Shown here piece after piece: positions 42,793-53,100 of a stretch of DNA of 64,000 nt (its first letter is position 1; every line of letters starts with the position of its first letter). Source of the stretch: Curtobacterium sp. MCLR17_007 (GTDB taxonomy: Bacteria > Actinomycetota > Actinomycetes > Actinomycetales > Microbacteriaceae); the NCBI RefSeq assembly GCF_003234655.2, contig NZ_CP126271.1:2914001-2978000 (forward strand), read 5' to 3'. Below the pieces are notes generated by a model. The model saw only the letters and a list, made by a program, of their open reading frames with translations. It searched no databases and was not told the origin of the DNA. A program made the position numbers and the translations under genes.

Positions 42793-42840
42793 TTCCGGAC
42801 TGGAGGCCCGGTGCCGGTCCGCATCGCACCGTCCGGTCCG
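42793..42840. terminator. GGACTGGAGGCCCGG-type hairpin plus 20-base direct repeat
   Basis: CGGACTGGAGGCCCGGTGC is followed by a partly complementary GCACCGTCCGGTCCG; pairing is strongest in GGTGC/GCACC. Beyond it CGCGGGTCAGGACTGG occurs twice at 20-base spacing (42842 and 42862), the second copy containing the stop codon of the TetR gene. The region lies between converging genes. Confidence 0.45.
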
Positions 42841-42867
42841 GCGCGGGTCAGGACTGGCCGCCGCGGG

Positions 42868-43536
42868 TCAGGACTGGCTGTGCAGCGCCCGTTCGATCGA
42901 CTCGCGGTCGAGCGGCGACCCCGGCATCGGCTGGGCGGCATCGGCCCCGGCCGGCGGCAGGACGCCGTCGATGAGGACCTGCGCGTAGCGACGCCAAGCG
43001 TCGGGGTCGTGGGCCCGGGTAGCGTCGGCGACAGCCCCGATCATCGTCGTGAGCATCGGGAGGTCGCGGTAGTCGAAGCCCTCGCGCACCACGCCCGCGT
43101 CGCGCGCCCGGCCGATGATCGTGCTGACCTGGCGCTCGAGGCGGTCACGTTCGTGCACGATCGACGGACGGGCCTTGCCCGCGCGGACGATGGCGTCAGC
43201 CAGGGCGCGGTCGCGGGCACGGAACTCGAAGACGCCCATCAGGTACAGGCGGAGGGACTCCCGCGGGTCGATCTCTTCGGCAGCGCGTTCGGCAGCGCCG
43301 TTCATGGCGTCGAACTTCGTCGCCAGCAGCGCTTCGATGAGCGAGTCCTTGTCGGCGAACCGGCGGTACACCGTGCCGACGCCGACCCCGGCTTCGTGCG
43401 CGATGTCGTTGAGGGTGACGGACAGGCCGCGTTCGGCGAAGCACTTGCGCGCGGTCTGCAGGATCAGTTCACGGTTCCGCGCCGCATCCGCGCGGAGCGG
43501 CCGGTCGAGGTCCGCGTGCTGGTCGGTGGTGCTCAC
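42868..43536 (-). CDS. TetR family regulator, efflux repressor
   Basis: The 222-residue protein has an N-terminal helix-turn-helix (LNDIAHEAGVGVGTVYRRF, about residues 43-61) and a C-terminal helical domain of the type seen in SbtR-like regulators. It is divergent from an EmrB/QacA-like drug exporter (160 bases apart), the standard arrangement for a drug-responsive repressor. Two matching palindromes lie in the shared region. GTG 43536 (VSTTDQH) is chosen since TAGGTT lies 7 bases upstream. Confidence 0.88.
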   Translation of the reverse strand: MSTTDQHADLDRPLRADAARNRELILQTARKCFAERGLSVTLNDIAHEAGVGVGTVYRRFADKDSLIEALLATKFDAMNGAAERAAEEIDPRESLRLYLMGVFEFRARDRALADAIVRAGKARPSIVHERDRLERQVSTIIGRARDAGVVREGFDYRDLPMLTTMIGAVADATRAHDPDAWRRYAQVLIDGVLPPAGADAAQPMPGSPLDRESIERALHSQS

Positions 43537-43543
43537 GACGACG

Positions 43544-43549
43544 AACCTA
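43544..43549 (-). promoter_or_regulatory. -10 box TAGGTT, leaderless
   Basis: Lies 7 bases upstream of the GTG of the TetR gene (start at 43536). Confidence 0.52.
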
Positions 43550-43567
43550 ATTGAACTTTCTGGGAAC

Positions 43568-43630
43568 AAGCGGATGCGCCTGCTCCGTTTGGGTCTACAG
43601 TAGCTCCAAGCGGATGCCCTGCATCCGCTT
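43568..43630. promoter_or_regulatory. Paired operators of the efflux gene
   Basis: Site 2 (43608-43630) is a perfect palindrome, AAGCGGATGC/GCATCCGCTT around CCT. Site 1 (43568-43590) starts with the same AAGCGGATGC, with an imperfect right arm ending TCCGTTT. They begin 40 bases apart, with TACAGT (43596-43601), a -10 box for the exporter, between them. Binding by the adjacent TetR is the natural reading. Confidence 0.72.
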
Positions 43631-43696
43631 CCTCAACTCCCCGGAACGCCCGACGGCGCGTGTTCCTCCCTCCACTCGAATCCCCAGGAGGCTGCC

Positions 43697-45232
43697 GTGA
43701 CGGCAGAACAGACTTCACCCGCCAGGACCGTTCCTGCACCCGCCGCCGCACCGGGCGGGCGGAAGGAACACCGCTGGATCGCGCTGGCGGTCATCGCCCT
43801 CGCACAGCTGATGGTCGTGCTCGACGCCACCATCGTCAACATCGCGCTCCCGTCCGCCCAGGCCGACCTCGGCTTCGGCACGGACCAGCGGCAGTGGATC
43901 GTCACCGCGTACTCGCTGGCGTTCGGCTCGCTCCTGCTGCTCGGCGGTCGCCTCGGTGACCTCTTCGGCCGCAAGAACACCTTCATCATCGGGCTGGTCG
44001 GCTTCGCCGTGGCCTCGGTGCTGGGCGGCCTCGCCGACAGCTTCGGGCTGCTCGTCGCCGCGCGTGCGCTGCAGGGCGTCTTCGGTGCACTCCTCGCACC
44101 GTCGGCACTCGGCATGCTCACGACGACCTTCCGCGACCCGAAGGAGCGCGGCCGCGCGTTCGGCATCTTCGGCTCGATCGCCGGTTCCGGTGCCGCCATC
44201 GGTCTGCTGCTCGGCGGCGTCCTGACCGAGTACGCCTCGTGGCGCTGGTGCCTCTACGTCAACGTCGTCTTCGCGATCCTCGGTGTCATCGGCGCCCTGG
44301 TCTTCATGGCCAAGCCGCCGAAGGTCGACCGCCCCCGCATCGACGTCGCCGGCGTGCTGACGATCACCGCCGGCCTGGTCGGTGTCGTGTACGGATTCTC
44401 CAACGCCGAGACCAACGGCTGGGACGACCCCTGGACCATCGGCATGCTCGCCGCCGGTGTCGTGCTGATCGCGGCGTTCGTGGTCATCGAGACCCGCGTC
44501 GCTCACCCGCTGCTCCCCCTGCGCGTCGTGCTCGACCGCGACCGCGGCGGCTCGTTCATCGCGATCGGCCTGGTCGCGATCGGCATGTTCGGCATCTTCC
44601 TGTTCCTGACCTACTACCTCGAGCAGACGCTGGGCTTCTCGTCGCTGCAGACCGGTCTGGCGTTCCTGCCCATGCCGCTGTCGATCATGGTGTCGGCCAC
44701 GCAGATCGGTGGCCGCCTGCTGCCCCGCGTCGGTCCGAAGGTCCTGATCTTCGCCGGTGGTCTGGTCGCGGCGACCGGGCTCCTGCTGCTGCTCCGCACC
44801 GACCTCGACAGCTCCTACGCCGGCACGGTCCTGCCGGCGCTGATCGTCATCGGTCTCGGCATGGGCACGATCTTCTCGTCGGCGATGAACACCGCCACCA
44901 CCGGTGTCGCCCGCGCCGATGCCGGTGTGGCGTCCGCGACGGTGAACACCATGCAGCAGATCGGCGGCTCGATCGGGACGGCACTGCTGTCGACGATCTT
45001 CGCGGACGTCGTGAAGAACAGCCTGTCGGGCCTGACGGCGGCGCCGACCAAGCTCCAGCAGGCCCAGGCGACACTCGACGGGTACCACGTCGCGTTCGCG
45101 ATCTCGGCCGGGGTGCTCGTGATCGTCGCGATCGCCAGCGGGCTCCTGATCAACCGTCAGTCCGTCCGACTCCAGAAGCTCGAGCACCTCGCGGCGAACG
45201 CGACGGGCAGCATCCCGGCCGCGGCGCACTGA
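43697..45232 (+). CDS. EmrB/QacA-type MFS drug exporter
   Basis: The 511-residue protein has 14 predicted helices, as in the DHA2 drug:proton antiporter family. It carries the motif LDATIVNIALPSAQ in helix 1, the loop GGRLGDLFGRK and the helix-5 motif C in GSGAAIGLLLGG. Substrates are likely cationic or lipophilic compounds. The GTG start has a strong AGGAGG ribosome site 7 bases upstream, and an 80-base leader carries the second operator. Regulation by the divergent TetR gene is expected. Confidence 0.9.
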   Translation: MTAEQTSPARTVPAPAAAPGGRKEHRWIALAVIALAQLMVVLDATIVNIALPSAQADLGFGTDQRQWIVTAYSLAFGSLLLLGGRLGDLFGRKNTFIIGLVGFAVASVLGGLADSFGLLVAARALQGVFGALLAPSALGMLTTTFRDPKERGRAFGIFGSIAGSGAAIGLLLGGVLTEYASWRWCLYVNVVFAILGVIGALVFMAKPPKVDRPRIDVAGVLTITAGLVGVVYGFSNAETNGWDDPWTIGMLAAGVVLIAAFVVIETRVAHPLLPLRVVLDRDRGGSFIAIGLVAIGMFGIFLFLTYYLEQTLGFSSLQTGLAFLPMPLSIMVSATQIGGRLLPRVGPKVLIFAGGLVAATGLLLLLRTDLDSSYAGTVLPALIVIGLGMGTIFSSAMNTATTGVARADAGVASATVNTMQQIGGSIGTALLSTIFADVVKNSLSGLTAAPTKLQQAQATLDGYHVAFAISAGVLVIVAIASGLLINRQSVRLQKLEHLAANATGSIPAAAH

Positions 45233-45499
45233 CGTGGCACCTGCCTCGCGCTGACGCCGGATGACGTGGCCGCCGCCGCACTCGAACTCCGAACGACGGG
45301 GTCGTTGTCGAACGACAGCGACCCCGTCGTTGTGCGTCGGCCAGCACCGTCGTCGTGCGTCGTCCAGCACCGTCGTCGTGCGTCGTCCAGCGCCCCGTGG
45401 CCGAACGCCCTTCGGTCCGGTGCCCTCCACCCGACGCTGGATTGCGCACTGTTGCGGTTCCCGTGTCTCCCGTCAGGGGTGCGCATTATGGTCAGGGTC
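45233..45499. terminator. Hairpin terminator and 23-base tandem repeat in a 267-base gap
   Basis: Behind the exporter gene, AACGACGGGGTCG (45292-45304) and its exact complement (45319-45331) form a 13-pair stem with a 14-base loop. A 23-base unit starting CCAGCACCGTCG is then repeated perfectly twice (45341-45363, 45364-45386). The promoter of the sulfurtransferase gene follows. Confidence 0.7.
45487..45492 (+). promoter_or_regulatory. -10 box TATGGT, leaderless
   Basis: Lies 7 bases upstream of ATG 45500 and makes the in-frame ATG at 45488 (inside the box) an unlikely start. Confidence 0.58.
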
Positions 45500-46363
45500 A
45501 TGTCCTCCGTCCTGACCTCGCCGCTCGTGTCGACGCAGTGGCTCGCCGACCACCTGGGTGCCGACGAGCTCGTCGTGCTCGACGCGTCGGTGCACACGTC
45601 GGGCACGGGTCGCGGCACGACCTGGCAGACAGCCCGTGACAGCTACGAACAGCACGGTCACGTCCCCGGTGCCCGCTACGCCGACCTGGCGCGCGACTTC
45701 TCGACGCCCGGGGCCGACCTGCCCTTCACCCGGCCCGACGCCGAGCAGTTCGAGCTCGCGGTCCGGGCGCTCGGCATCACCAACGCGTCGACCGTCGTGG
45801 TCTACGACGACAGTGTCGGCGAGTGGTCCGCGCGCCTGTGGTGGATCTTCCGGGCGTTCGGCTTCGACGACGTCGCGGTGCTGGACGGCGGATTCGTGAA
45901 GTGGCGCGACGAGGGCCGCCCCGTCCGGATCGGCGCCCTGCGGACCGCCGCTGCGCGGCATCCCGAGACCGACGTGTTCCTGGCCGGTGAAGAACGGCCG
46001 CTCTGGGCCGATCGCGCCCGGGTCGAACGAGCCGTCGACGGCACGCAACCGGCGGCACTCGTGCTGGCTGCCGACGACACCACCCTGGGCACGGAGCACC
46101 CGCCCGTCGTGCCCGGAACCACCCCGATCACCCTGCACCGGGTCATCGACCAAGACTCCAATGCGCTCCGTCGTCCCGCGGCACTCCGCGACGTGTTCGC
46201 ACCCGTCCTCGGGTCCGACGAGATCGTGACGTACTGCGGCGTGGGCAGCGCCGCGTGCGTCGACGCCCTCGCGCTGACCGTGCTGGGCCACGACCACGTG
46301 CAGGTCTACGACGGGTCCCTCGCGGACTGGTGGCGCTGGGACCTCGAGCCCATCGCTTCCTGA
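45500..46363 (+). CDS. Thiosulfate/mercaptopyruvate sulfurtransferase (two rhodanese domains)
   Basis: The 287-residue protein has two tandem rhodanese domains. The N-terminal, inactive one holds LDASVHTSG, HVPGARYADL and VVYDDSVGEWSARLWW; the C-terminal one has the active Cys in VTYCGVGSAACVDALAL (about residue 247). It transfers sulfane sulfur from thiosulfate or 3-mercaptopyruvate to cyanide or thiols. The loop CGVGSA differs from the CRxGxT of TST enzymes, so the donor is uncertain. It starts leaderless. Confidence 0.87.
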   Translation: MSSVLTSPLVSTQWLADHLGADELVVLDASVHTSGTGRGTTWQTARDSYEQHGHVPGARYADLARDFSTPGADLPFTRPDAEQFELAVRALGITNASTVVVYDDSVGEWSARLWWIFRAFGFDDVAVLDGGFVKWRDEGRPVRIGALRTAAARHPETDVFLAGEERPLWADRARVERAVDGTQPAALVLAADDTTLGTEHPPVVPGTTPITLHRVIDQDSNALRRPAALRDVFAPVLGSDEIVTYCGVGSAACVDALALTVLGHDHVQVYDGSLADWWRWDLEPIAS

Positions 46364-46392
46364 AGCCGGCGGTTCCCGACGCCGCGCAGTCG

Positions 46393-46584
46393 CCGAGACG
46401 CCGCGCGGTCACCGAAACGCCGCGCGGTCACCGAGACGCCGCGCTGTACGGCGGCGCCACAGCACAATGGCAGCGTCTCGGCGTCTCGGCGTCTCGGCGT
46501 CTCGGCGTCTCGGCGTCTCGACGTCTCGGCGTCTCAACGTCTCGGCGTCTCGGCGTCTCGGCGTCTGGGCGTCTGGGCGTCTCG
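46393..46584. repeat. 14-copy GCGTCTCG octamer array preceded by inverted copies
   Basis: A tandem array of exactly 14 octamers covers 46473-46584; most read GCGTCTCG, a few vary by one base. Upstream, three inverted copies (CGAGACGC, CGAAACGC, CGAGACGC at 46394, 46413, 46432) are spaced by 19 bases in a repeat with CGCGGTCAC. Each inverted copy can pair with any octamer in the array. The 283-base gap between the sulfurtransferase and epimerase genes contains nothing else except the latter's promoter. Confidence 0.85.
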
Positions 46585-46634
46585 ACGCTCCTCCACCGCA
46601 TCCGCCCACGGAGGCCCGCCCATCACGCCGGCAC

Positions 46635-46640
46635 TAGCGT
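46635..46640 (+). promoter_or_regulatory. -10 box TAGCGT, leaderless
   Basis: Lies 6 bases upstream of the ATG at 46647, some 50 bases beyond the octamer array. Confidence 0.5.
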
Positions 46641-46646
46641 TGCCCC

Positions 46647-47711
46647 ATGAGCACCAAGCGCGCGGTCGTCCTCGGCGGTACCGGCGGCATCGGCTCTGCC
46701 GTCGTCCGGGAACTGCTCGACAGCTCGGGCCGCGGCGGTGACGACTGGTCGGTCGACGTCCTCGCCCGACGCGGCGGCAAGGTCGCCGACTCCCTCACCG
46801 CGGCCGGGGCGACCTTCACCGCGGGCGACCGCCGCGACACCCAGGTCCTCCGCGACCTGCTGCGCCCCGGCGCCGACCTGCTCGTCGACACCGTCGGCGC
46901 CACCCGCGACGACGCCGCACAGCTCCTGCCGTACCTGGGGGACATCGGGTCCACCGTGTTCCTGTCGTCCAAGGCCGTGTACGTCGACGAGCAGGGCCGC
47001 CACGCGAACTCCGTCGACAAGCCCGTCTTCCCCGGGGCGGTCAGCGAGATCCAGCCGACCGTCACGCCGGCCGACGCCGACCCGACCAGCCGCGACGGGT
47101 ACGGGGCCGCGAAGGTCGCCGCCGAACAGCTGCTGCTCGACCACGGTGCGCCGGTGACCGTCCTCCGCCCGTCGAAGGTCCACGGCCCCGGCATCGGCCG
47201 CCCGCGCGAGTGGTTCGTCGTCCGCCGCGCGCTCGACGGCCGCGACCGTGTCCTGCTCGCCGACCACGGCCGCGGCGTCGACCACACCACGGCCGCCAGC
47301 GGGATCGGCTCGCTCGTCCGCCTGGTCGCCGGCGTCCCGGACCGGCGGATCCTCAACGTGGCGGACGAGACGGCACTGACCGCGCTCGAGATCGTGCGGA
47401 CGGTCGCAGCGCACCTGGACCACCGCTTCGACGAGGTCCTGCTCGACGCCGACGCCCCGGCCTTCGTCGGCCTGACGCCGTGGTCGTCGCCGACGCCCGT
47501 CGTGCTCGACACGACGGCAGCGCGGGCCCTCGGGTGGGAACCGCCCCGCTACGCCGACGCCGTCCGTCCGGAGCTCGACTGGCTTGTGGAGACCGCGCGC
47601 CGCACGCCCGCCGACGGCGACGTGCCGTGGGCGTCCGACCCGTTCTGGGACCGGATGTTCGACTACGGGCCCGAGGACGCCGCCCTCGTCATGCTCTCCC
47701 TGGGGACCTGA
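46647..47711 (+). CDS. NAD-dependent epimerase/dehydratase family protein
   Basis: The 354-residue extended SDR has the nucleotide loop VLGGTGGIGSAVV (GxxGxxG, residues 8-20), catalytic-type Ser-Ser in VFLSSKAVYV and a YGAAK motif (residues 151-155) in place of YxxxK. A C-terminal substrate domain is typical of sugar-nucleotide epimerases, but the sugar, if any, is unknown. The next gene follows after 2 bases, so the two are co-transcribed. Confidence 0.82.
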   Translation: MSTKRAVVLGGTGGIGSAVVRELLDSSGRGGDDWSVDVLARRGGKVADSLTAAGATFTAGDRRDTQVLRDLLRPGADLLVDTVGATRDDAAQLLPYLGDIGSTVFLSSKAVYVDEQGRHANSVDKPVFPGAVSEIQPTVTPADADPTSRDGYGAAKVAAEQLLLDHGAPVTVLRPSKVHGPGIGRPREWFVVRRALDGRDRVLLADHGRGVDHTTAASGIGSLVRLVAGVPDRRILNVADETALTALEIVRTVAAHLDHRFDEVLLDADAPAFVGLTPWSSPTPVVLDTTAARALGWEPPRYADAVRPELDWLVETARRTPADGDVPWASDPFWDRMFDYGPEDAALVMLSLGT

Positions 47712-47713
47712 CG

Positions 47714-48244
47714 ATGCCGCGGTCCGAGGTGCTGTTCATCGGGGGACGCTCCGGCGTCGGCAAGTCGACCGCCGCGGATGCCCTGCACGAACTGCTCGCG
47801 GCGCGGCACGTCCGGCATGCCGTCATCGAGGGCGACACTCTCGACCTGGCACACCCGGCACCCCACGTCGAGCACCCCGAGGCCCGGCTCGCGGAACGTA
47901 ACCTCGCGGCGATCTGGGCGAACTACCGGGCCCTCGGGTTCCACCGGCTCGTCTACACGAACACGGTGTCGGTGCTCGAGGCCGACCGGTTGGCCGACGC
48001 GATGGGGGACGACCCGGCGGTCGTGGCGGTGTTGCTCCGCGCAGGCGACGAGCGCACGGCGCAGCGCCTGGGCCGGCGAGTCGGCGGAGCACCGCCCGCA
48101 ACGCAGGTCGCGCACAGCGCACGGACCGCCGGGAGGCTCGACTCGGCTGCACCAGACCGGGTCACGCGGGTGGACACGGACGATCTGGCCCCGGCGGACG
48201 TCGCCCGTCGGCTCGCGTCGCTGACCGGGTGGCTTCCCGACTGA
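47714..48244 (+). CDS. P-loop kinase-like ATPase
   Basis: The 176-residue protein has Walker [11 protein letters not shown] (residues 10-19) and an early Asp in [11 protein letters not shown], as in small-molecule or nucleoside kinases. It is close in layout to gluconate/shikimate-like kinases but I see no diagnostic substrate motif. It is the second gene of an operon with the epimerase-like gene, so the substrate may be a related sugar. The ATG comes 2 bases after the epimerase stop. Confidence 0.78.
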   Translation: MPRSEVLFIGGRSGVGKSTAADALHELLAARHVRHAVIEGDTLDLAHPAPHVEHPEARLAERNLAAIWANYRALGFHRLVYTNTVSVLEADRLADAMGDDPAVVAVLLRAGDERTAQRLGRRVGGAPPATQVAHSARTAGRLDSAAPDRVTRVDTDDLAPADVARRLASLTGWLPD

Positions 48245-48323
48245 GCGCTGTGGAGGAGCGTGCGTTCTCCACCGACTGTGCTGCCGATCCGCCCGTCCAG
48301 CCCGGACGGGGCACGCTGGAGCC

Positions 48324-50156
48324 ATGAACGACAACCGGCTCGGCACCGCCGTCAGCCCCTACCTCCGTCTGCACGCCGACAACCCGGTGGACTGGCGCGA
48401 ATGGGGTCCTGACGCCTTCGCAGAAGCACGTGAGCGGGACGTCCCCGTCCTCGTGTCGATCGGCTACGCCACCTGCCACTGGTGCCACGTCATGGCGCGC
48501 GAGAGCTTCGCCGATCCAGGGATCGCCGAACTGCTGCGGCGCGACTTCGTTGCCGTCAAGGTCGACCGTGAAGAACGCCCCGACGTCGACGCCAGCACCA
48601 TGGCTGCCGCGGCCGCGTTCACCGAACAGCTGGGCTGGCCGTTGACCGCGTTCATGACCCCGGACGCGCACGTCTTCTTCGCGGGCACGTACTTCCCGCC
48701 GACGCCGGTCGGGCAGCACCCGTCGTTCCGACAGGTCCTGGGCGCCGTGCTCGACGCCTGGCGTGATCGACGCACCGAGGTCAACGCCACCGCCAGCGCC
48801 CTCTCCGGGGCGATCCGCCAGGGTGCCGTGGACAGCACCACGGTCGGACTGCACGGCGCTGACGGGGCCGAGCCGGACCTCCCGTCCATCGCGACGATCC
48901 ACGACGTGGTCGGTGCACTCGAACCGGGCGAGGACCTCGAGTACGGCGGCTTCGGCGGGGCTCCGAAGTTCCCGTCGGCGCCGTTGCTCGAGTTCCTGGC
49001 GGACGCCGGGGCCGACGGGGTGCCAGCCGGCACGGCGCTGTGCGAGCGGTCGCTCCGCGTCATCGCCGCCTCGGAGCTGACCGATCCGGACGGCGGGGTG
49101 TTCCGCTACGCGACCCGCCGGGACTGGTCCGTCCCCCACTACGAGCGCATGCTCTACGACAACGCCGGGCTCCTGGCGATCGCTCCCCAGCCCCAGGCCC
49201 GCGGCATCGCCGACTTCCTGCGCGACACCCTGCGCCGTCCCGACGGCGCCTTCGTCGCGGCACAGGACAGCGAGTCCACGATCGACGGCCGACGCGTCGA
49301 GGGCGAGTGGTACCGGCGCCCCCGGCCCGAACGAGCGCTCCTCGATCCCCCACCACTCGACGACCAGGTCCTGACCGGCTGGAACGGACTCGCCGTGCGG
49401 GGCCTGGCGATCGCGGGGGCCCGGCACGGTGACGCCGAGATGATCGCCCTGGCCCGGGCAGCAGCCGACGCGGTCATCGACGCCCACCTGCGCGACGGGC
49501 ACGTCGTCGTCCGGTCGAGCACACCGCGCGGATCCTCGTCGGCACCGCCCACGATCGAGGACAGCGGCCTGTTCGCCGAGGGGCTGGTCGAGCTCGCACT
49601 CGTGACGGGTGAGCTCCGGTACGCCACGACGGCCCGTTCCCTGGTCGACGACGCACTGTCGGGACCGCTGACGGTCGACCCGGTGCTGGCGAGCGCGGGG
49701 ACCGCGACGGGGGAACAGCCGCAGACCGCGCTGCGGTCGGGGACCGTCGCCCTGGCGAGCGCCGCACTGGTGATCGGCACCCTGACCGGTGATCCCGCCT
49801 ACCGGTCCGCCGCCGTGACACTCGTCGCAGACCGGGCCCGCAGCGGCGTGGACCGACCGCTCGGGCACGCCGACGCGCTCGGGCTCGCCCTGGCCCTGCA
49901 GCGCCCGTCGCGCGAGGTCGTCGTCGTGGCCACCGATCCGACAGCGATGCAGACCGTCGCGATCGGCGCGCGTCACCCGGGCACCGTCGTGCTCACGGTG
50001 ACGCCGGCACAGGCCTCAGCCTGGGCAGCTGCGGGGTTCACGCTGCTCGAGTCCCGCGACCGCCTCGACCCCGCCGCGTACGTGTGCCACGACCACGTGT
50101 GTGCCCTGCCCGCACGCTCTGCGGACGACCTGACGCGCCAACTCGCGAGCGCCTGA
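48324..50156 (+). CDS. DUF255 thioredoxin-domain protein (YyaL/SPATA20-like)
   Basis: The 610-residue protein begins like DUF255: [20 protein letters not shown], then a thioredoxin-like domain with the CxxC site [15 protein letters not shown] (about residues 50-64). A six-hairpin (alpha/alpha) domain resembling N-acylglucosamine epimerases fills the rest, with [15 protein letters not shown] and a Trp-Asn-Gly segment [12 protein letters not shown]. No biochemical role is established. The start has TGGAG close upstream. A helicase gene follows 25 bases later. Confidence 0.88.
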   Translation: MNDNRLGTAVSPYLRLHADNPVDWREWGPDAFAEARERDVPVLVSIGYATCHWCHVMARESFADPGIAELLRRDFVAVKVDREERPDVDASTMAAAAAFTEQLGWPLTAFMTPDAHVFFAGTYFPPTPVGQHPSFRQVLGAVLDAWRDRRTEVNATASALSGAIRQGAVDSTTVGLHGADGAEPDLPSIATIHDVVGALEPGEDLEYGGFGGAPKFPSAPLLEFLADAGADGVPAGTALCERSLRVIAASELTDPDGGVFRYATRRDWSVPHYERMLYDNAGLLAIAPQPQARGIADFLRDTLRRPDGAFVAAQDSESTIDGRRVEGEWYRRPRPERALLDPPPLDDQVLTGWNGLAVRGLAIAGARHGDAEMIALARAAADAVIDAHLRDGHVVVRSSTPRGSSSAPPTIEDSGLFAEGLVELALVTGELRYATTARSLVDDALSGPLTVDPVLASAGTATGEQPQTALRSGTVALASAALVIGTLTGDPAYRSAAVTLVADRARSGVDRPLGHADALGLALALQRPSREVVVVATDPTAMQTVAIGARHPGTVVLTVTPAQASAWAAAGFTLLESRDRLDPAAYVCHDHVCALPARSADDLTRQLASA

Positions 50157-50181
50157 GCGCGGGCGGTATCCTGGAATGCTC

Positions 50182-53100
50182 ATGTCTCCCACGCCTGTCG
50201 TCATCACGTACCCGCCCGAGCTGCCCGTCTCGCAGCGGCGCGATGACATCGCCGCGGCCATCCGCGACAACCAGGTCGTGATCGTCGCCGGTGCGACCGG
50301 TTCGGGCAAGACGACCCAGCTGCCGAAGATCTGCCTGGAACTCGGGCGGGAGCACATCGGCCACACGCAGCCGCGCCGGATCGCCGCTCGCACGATCGCC
50401 GAGCGCGTGTCCGAGGAACTCGGCGGCGAGCTCGGCGACCTGGTGGGCTACCAGGTCCGCTTCACCGACAAGGTCAGTGCGAACACACGCGTCAAGCTCA
50501 TGACCGACGGCATCCTGCTCAACGAGATCCACTTCGACCGTGACCTGAAGCGCTACGACACGATCATCATCGACGAAGCGCACGAGCGGTCCCTGACGAT
50601 CGACTTCCTGCTCGGCTACCTCAAGCGGTTGTTGCCTCGACGCCCGGACCTCAAGCTCATCATCACGAGTGCGACGATCGACCCGGAGTCCTTCTCCCAG
50701 CACTTCGGCGGTGCCCCGATCATCGAGGTCTCGGGCCGCACCTACCCGGTCGAGATCCGCTACCGCGCGCTGGTCGCCGAAGAACCCGGCGCGGACGACG
50801 ACGGTGACGACGACACCGACTCGCGCACGGCCGACGCCGGCAACGCCCAGGACGACCGCGACCACCTGCAGGGCATCACCGACGCGCTCGACGAGCTGGC
50901 GCGCGAGGACCCGGGCGACGTGCTCGTGTTCCTGTCCGGCGAGAACGAGATCCGCGACGCGCAGGACGCCATCGAGGGCAAGCACTACCAGGGCACCGAG
51001 GTCCTGCCGCTCTACGGACGGCTCTCTGCCGCCGACCAGCACCGGGTGTTCCAGCGCTCGTCGACCCCGGGCGTCCGCCGCCGGGTCGTGCTCGCGACGA
51101 ACGTCGCCGAGACCTCGCTGACGGTGCCCGGCATCAAGTACGTCATCGACACCGGCACAGCCCGCATCTCGCGGTACTCCCCCCGAGCGAAGGTCCAGCG
51201 ACTGCCGATCGAGGCGGTCTCGCAGGCCAGCGCGAACCAGCGGTCGGGCCGCGCCGGGCGCACGAGCGCGGGCATCGCGATCCGCCTGTACTCCGAGGAC
51301 GACTTCGGTCGCCGCCCCGAGTACACCGATCCCGAGATCCTCCGGACCAACCTGGCCGCGGTCATCCTGCAGATGATCTCGCTGGGGTTCGGCGACATCG
51401 AGTCGTTCCCGTTCCTGCAGCCGCCGGACTCGCGCGGCGTCAAGGACGGCCTCGACCTGCTGCGCGAGCTCCGCGCCGTCGACAAGGACGGCGCGATCAC
51501 GAAGTCCGGGCGGCAGCTCACCCGACTGCCGATCGACCCCCGTCTCGGTCGCATGGTGCTCGAGGCCGGCAGGCAGGGCGTCGGGCGCGAGGTCGTGGCG
51601 ATCGTCTCGGCGCTCAGCATCCAGGACCCTCGTGAGCGTCCCCTCGAGAAGCGCGCGCACGCCGACCAGCTGCACGCACGGTTCGCGGACCCGACCAGCG
51701 ACTTCCTGACGTTCCTCGGCCTGTGGAACTACATCGAGGACAAGCAGGACGAGCTCTCCTCGAGCGCGTTCCGACGTCTGTGCAAGGCCGAGTTCCTCAA
51801 CTACCTGCGCATCCGTGAGTGGCAGGACCTGTACCGCCAGCTCTCACGCGCCGCCAAACAGGTCGGCATCCACGTCGGCAAGGAGCGCAAGGACGACCCC
51901 GACGCCGTGCACCGGTCGCTCCTCGCCGGGCTCCTGAGCCAGATCGGGCTGCGGGACCGCGAGAAACGCGACTACCTCGGGTCGCGGAACACCCGCTTCG
52001 TGCTGTTCCCGGGCAGCGTCCTGGCGAAGAAGCAGCCCGACGCCGTGATGGCCGCCGAACTCGTCGAGACGAGCCGCCTGTTCGCGCGGACCGCTGCGCG
52101 CATCGACCCGGTCTGGACCGAGCAGTTGGCCGGCGACCTCCTGCGGCGCACCTACGGCGAGCCGCACTGGGAGAAGAAGCAGGGTGCCGTCGTCGCGTAC
52201 GAACGGGTCACGCTGTTCGGCGTCCCGATCGTGCAGCGTCGGCGGGTGCAGTACGCCCGGATCGACCCCGTGCACTCGCGCGAGCTCTTCATCCGGCATG
52301 CCCTGATCGAGGGCGAGTGGGACTCCCAACAGGCGTTCGACCGGGCCAACCGCAAGCTCCGACGCGAGCTCGAGCAGCTCGAGGAACGCACTCGCCGACG
52401 CGACATCCTGCTCGACGACGAGAACGTGTTCGCGTTCTACGACGCACGCATCCCGACCGAGGTCGCCACCACGCGCGACTTCGAGGGCTGGTGGCGGCGC
52501 ACACGTCGAGACCAACCGGACCTGCTCACGATGCGGCGCGAGGACCTGCTCGACGAGTCGGCGGCCTCCGCAGCCGAAGACGACACCGAGTACCCCACCC
52601 AGTGGCGCTCGGGCGACCAGCGGCTCGCCGTGCGGTACCGGTTCGAGCCGGGGGCCGAGGACGACGGCGTCAGCGTGCAGGTCCCCATCGCCCTGCTCCC
52701 CCGCATGCGCGAAGAAGGGTTCGACTGGCAGGTCCGCGGCCTCCGACGCGACCTCGTGACCGCGCTCATCAAGGCGCTGCCGAAGCAGATCCGCAAGAAC
52801 GTCGTCCCGGCGGCCGACTGGGCCGAGAAGATCGTGGACGAACTGCCCGACGACGCCCCGACCGAGCCCAGCGAGAGCTTCCGGGCGACCCTGGCGAAGA
52901 CGATCCAGCGCATGACCTACGTGCCCGTGACCGAGGCGGACTTCGACATGTCCCGGGTACCCGCGCACCTGCTCCCCACCTACGCCGTGGTCGACGAACG
53001 TGGTCGCCGCGTCGAAGCGGGCAAGGACCTGTCCGCTCTGCAGACCAAGCTCAAGGACCGGACCCAGCAGAGCGTCGCGGCGGCCACCCAGCGAGAGACG

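Noticed and set aside
46473..46584. CRISPR-like repeat array
   Set aside because: There are no spacers; the units abut with an 8-base period. No cas genes are in the window.
46255..46650. Open frame through the octamer array giving repeated Ser-Arg-Arg-Leu-Gly-Val
   Set aside because: The repeat in the protein is a by-product of the DNA array. No ribosome site or conserved domain is present, and an 8-base unit only gives a protein repeat by reading all three phases.
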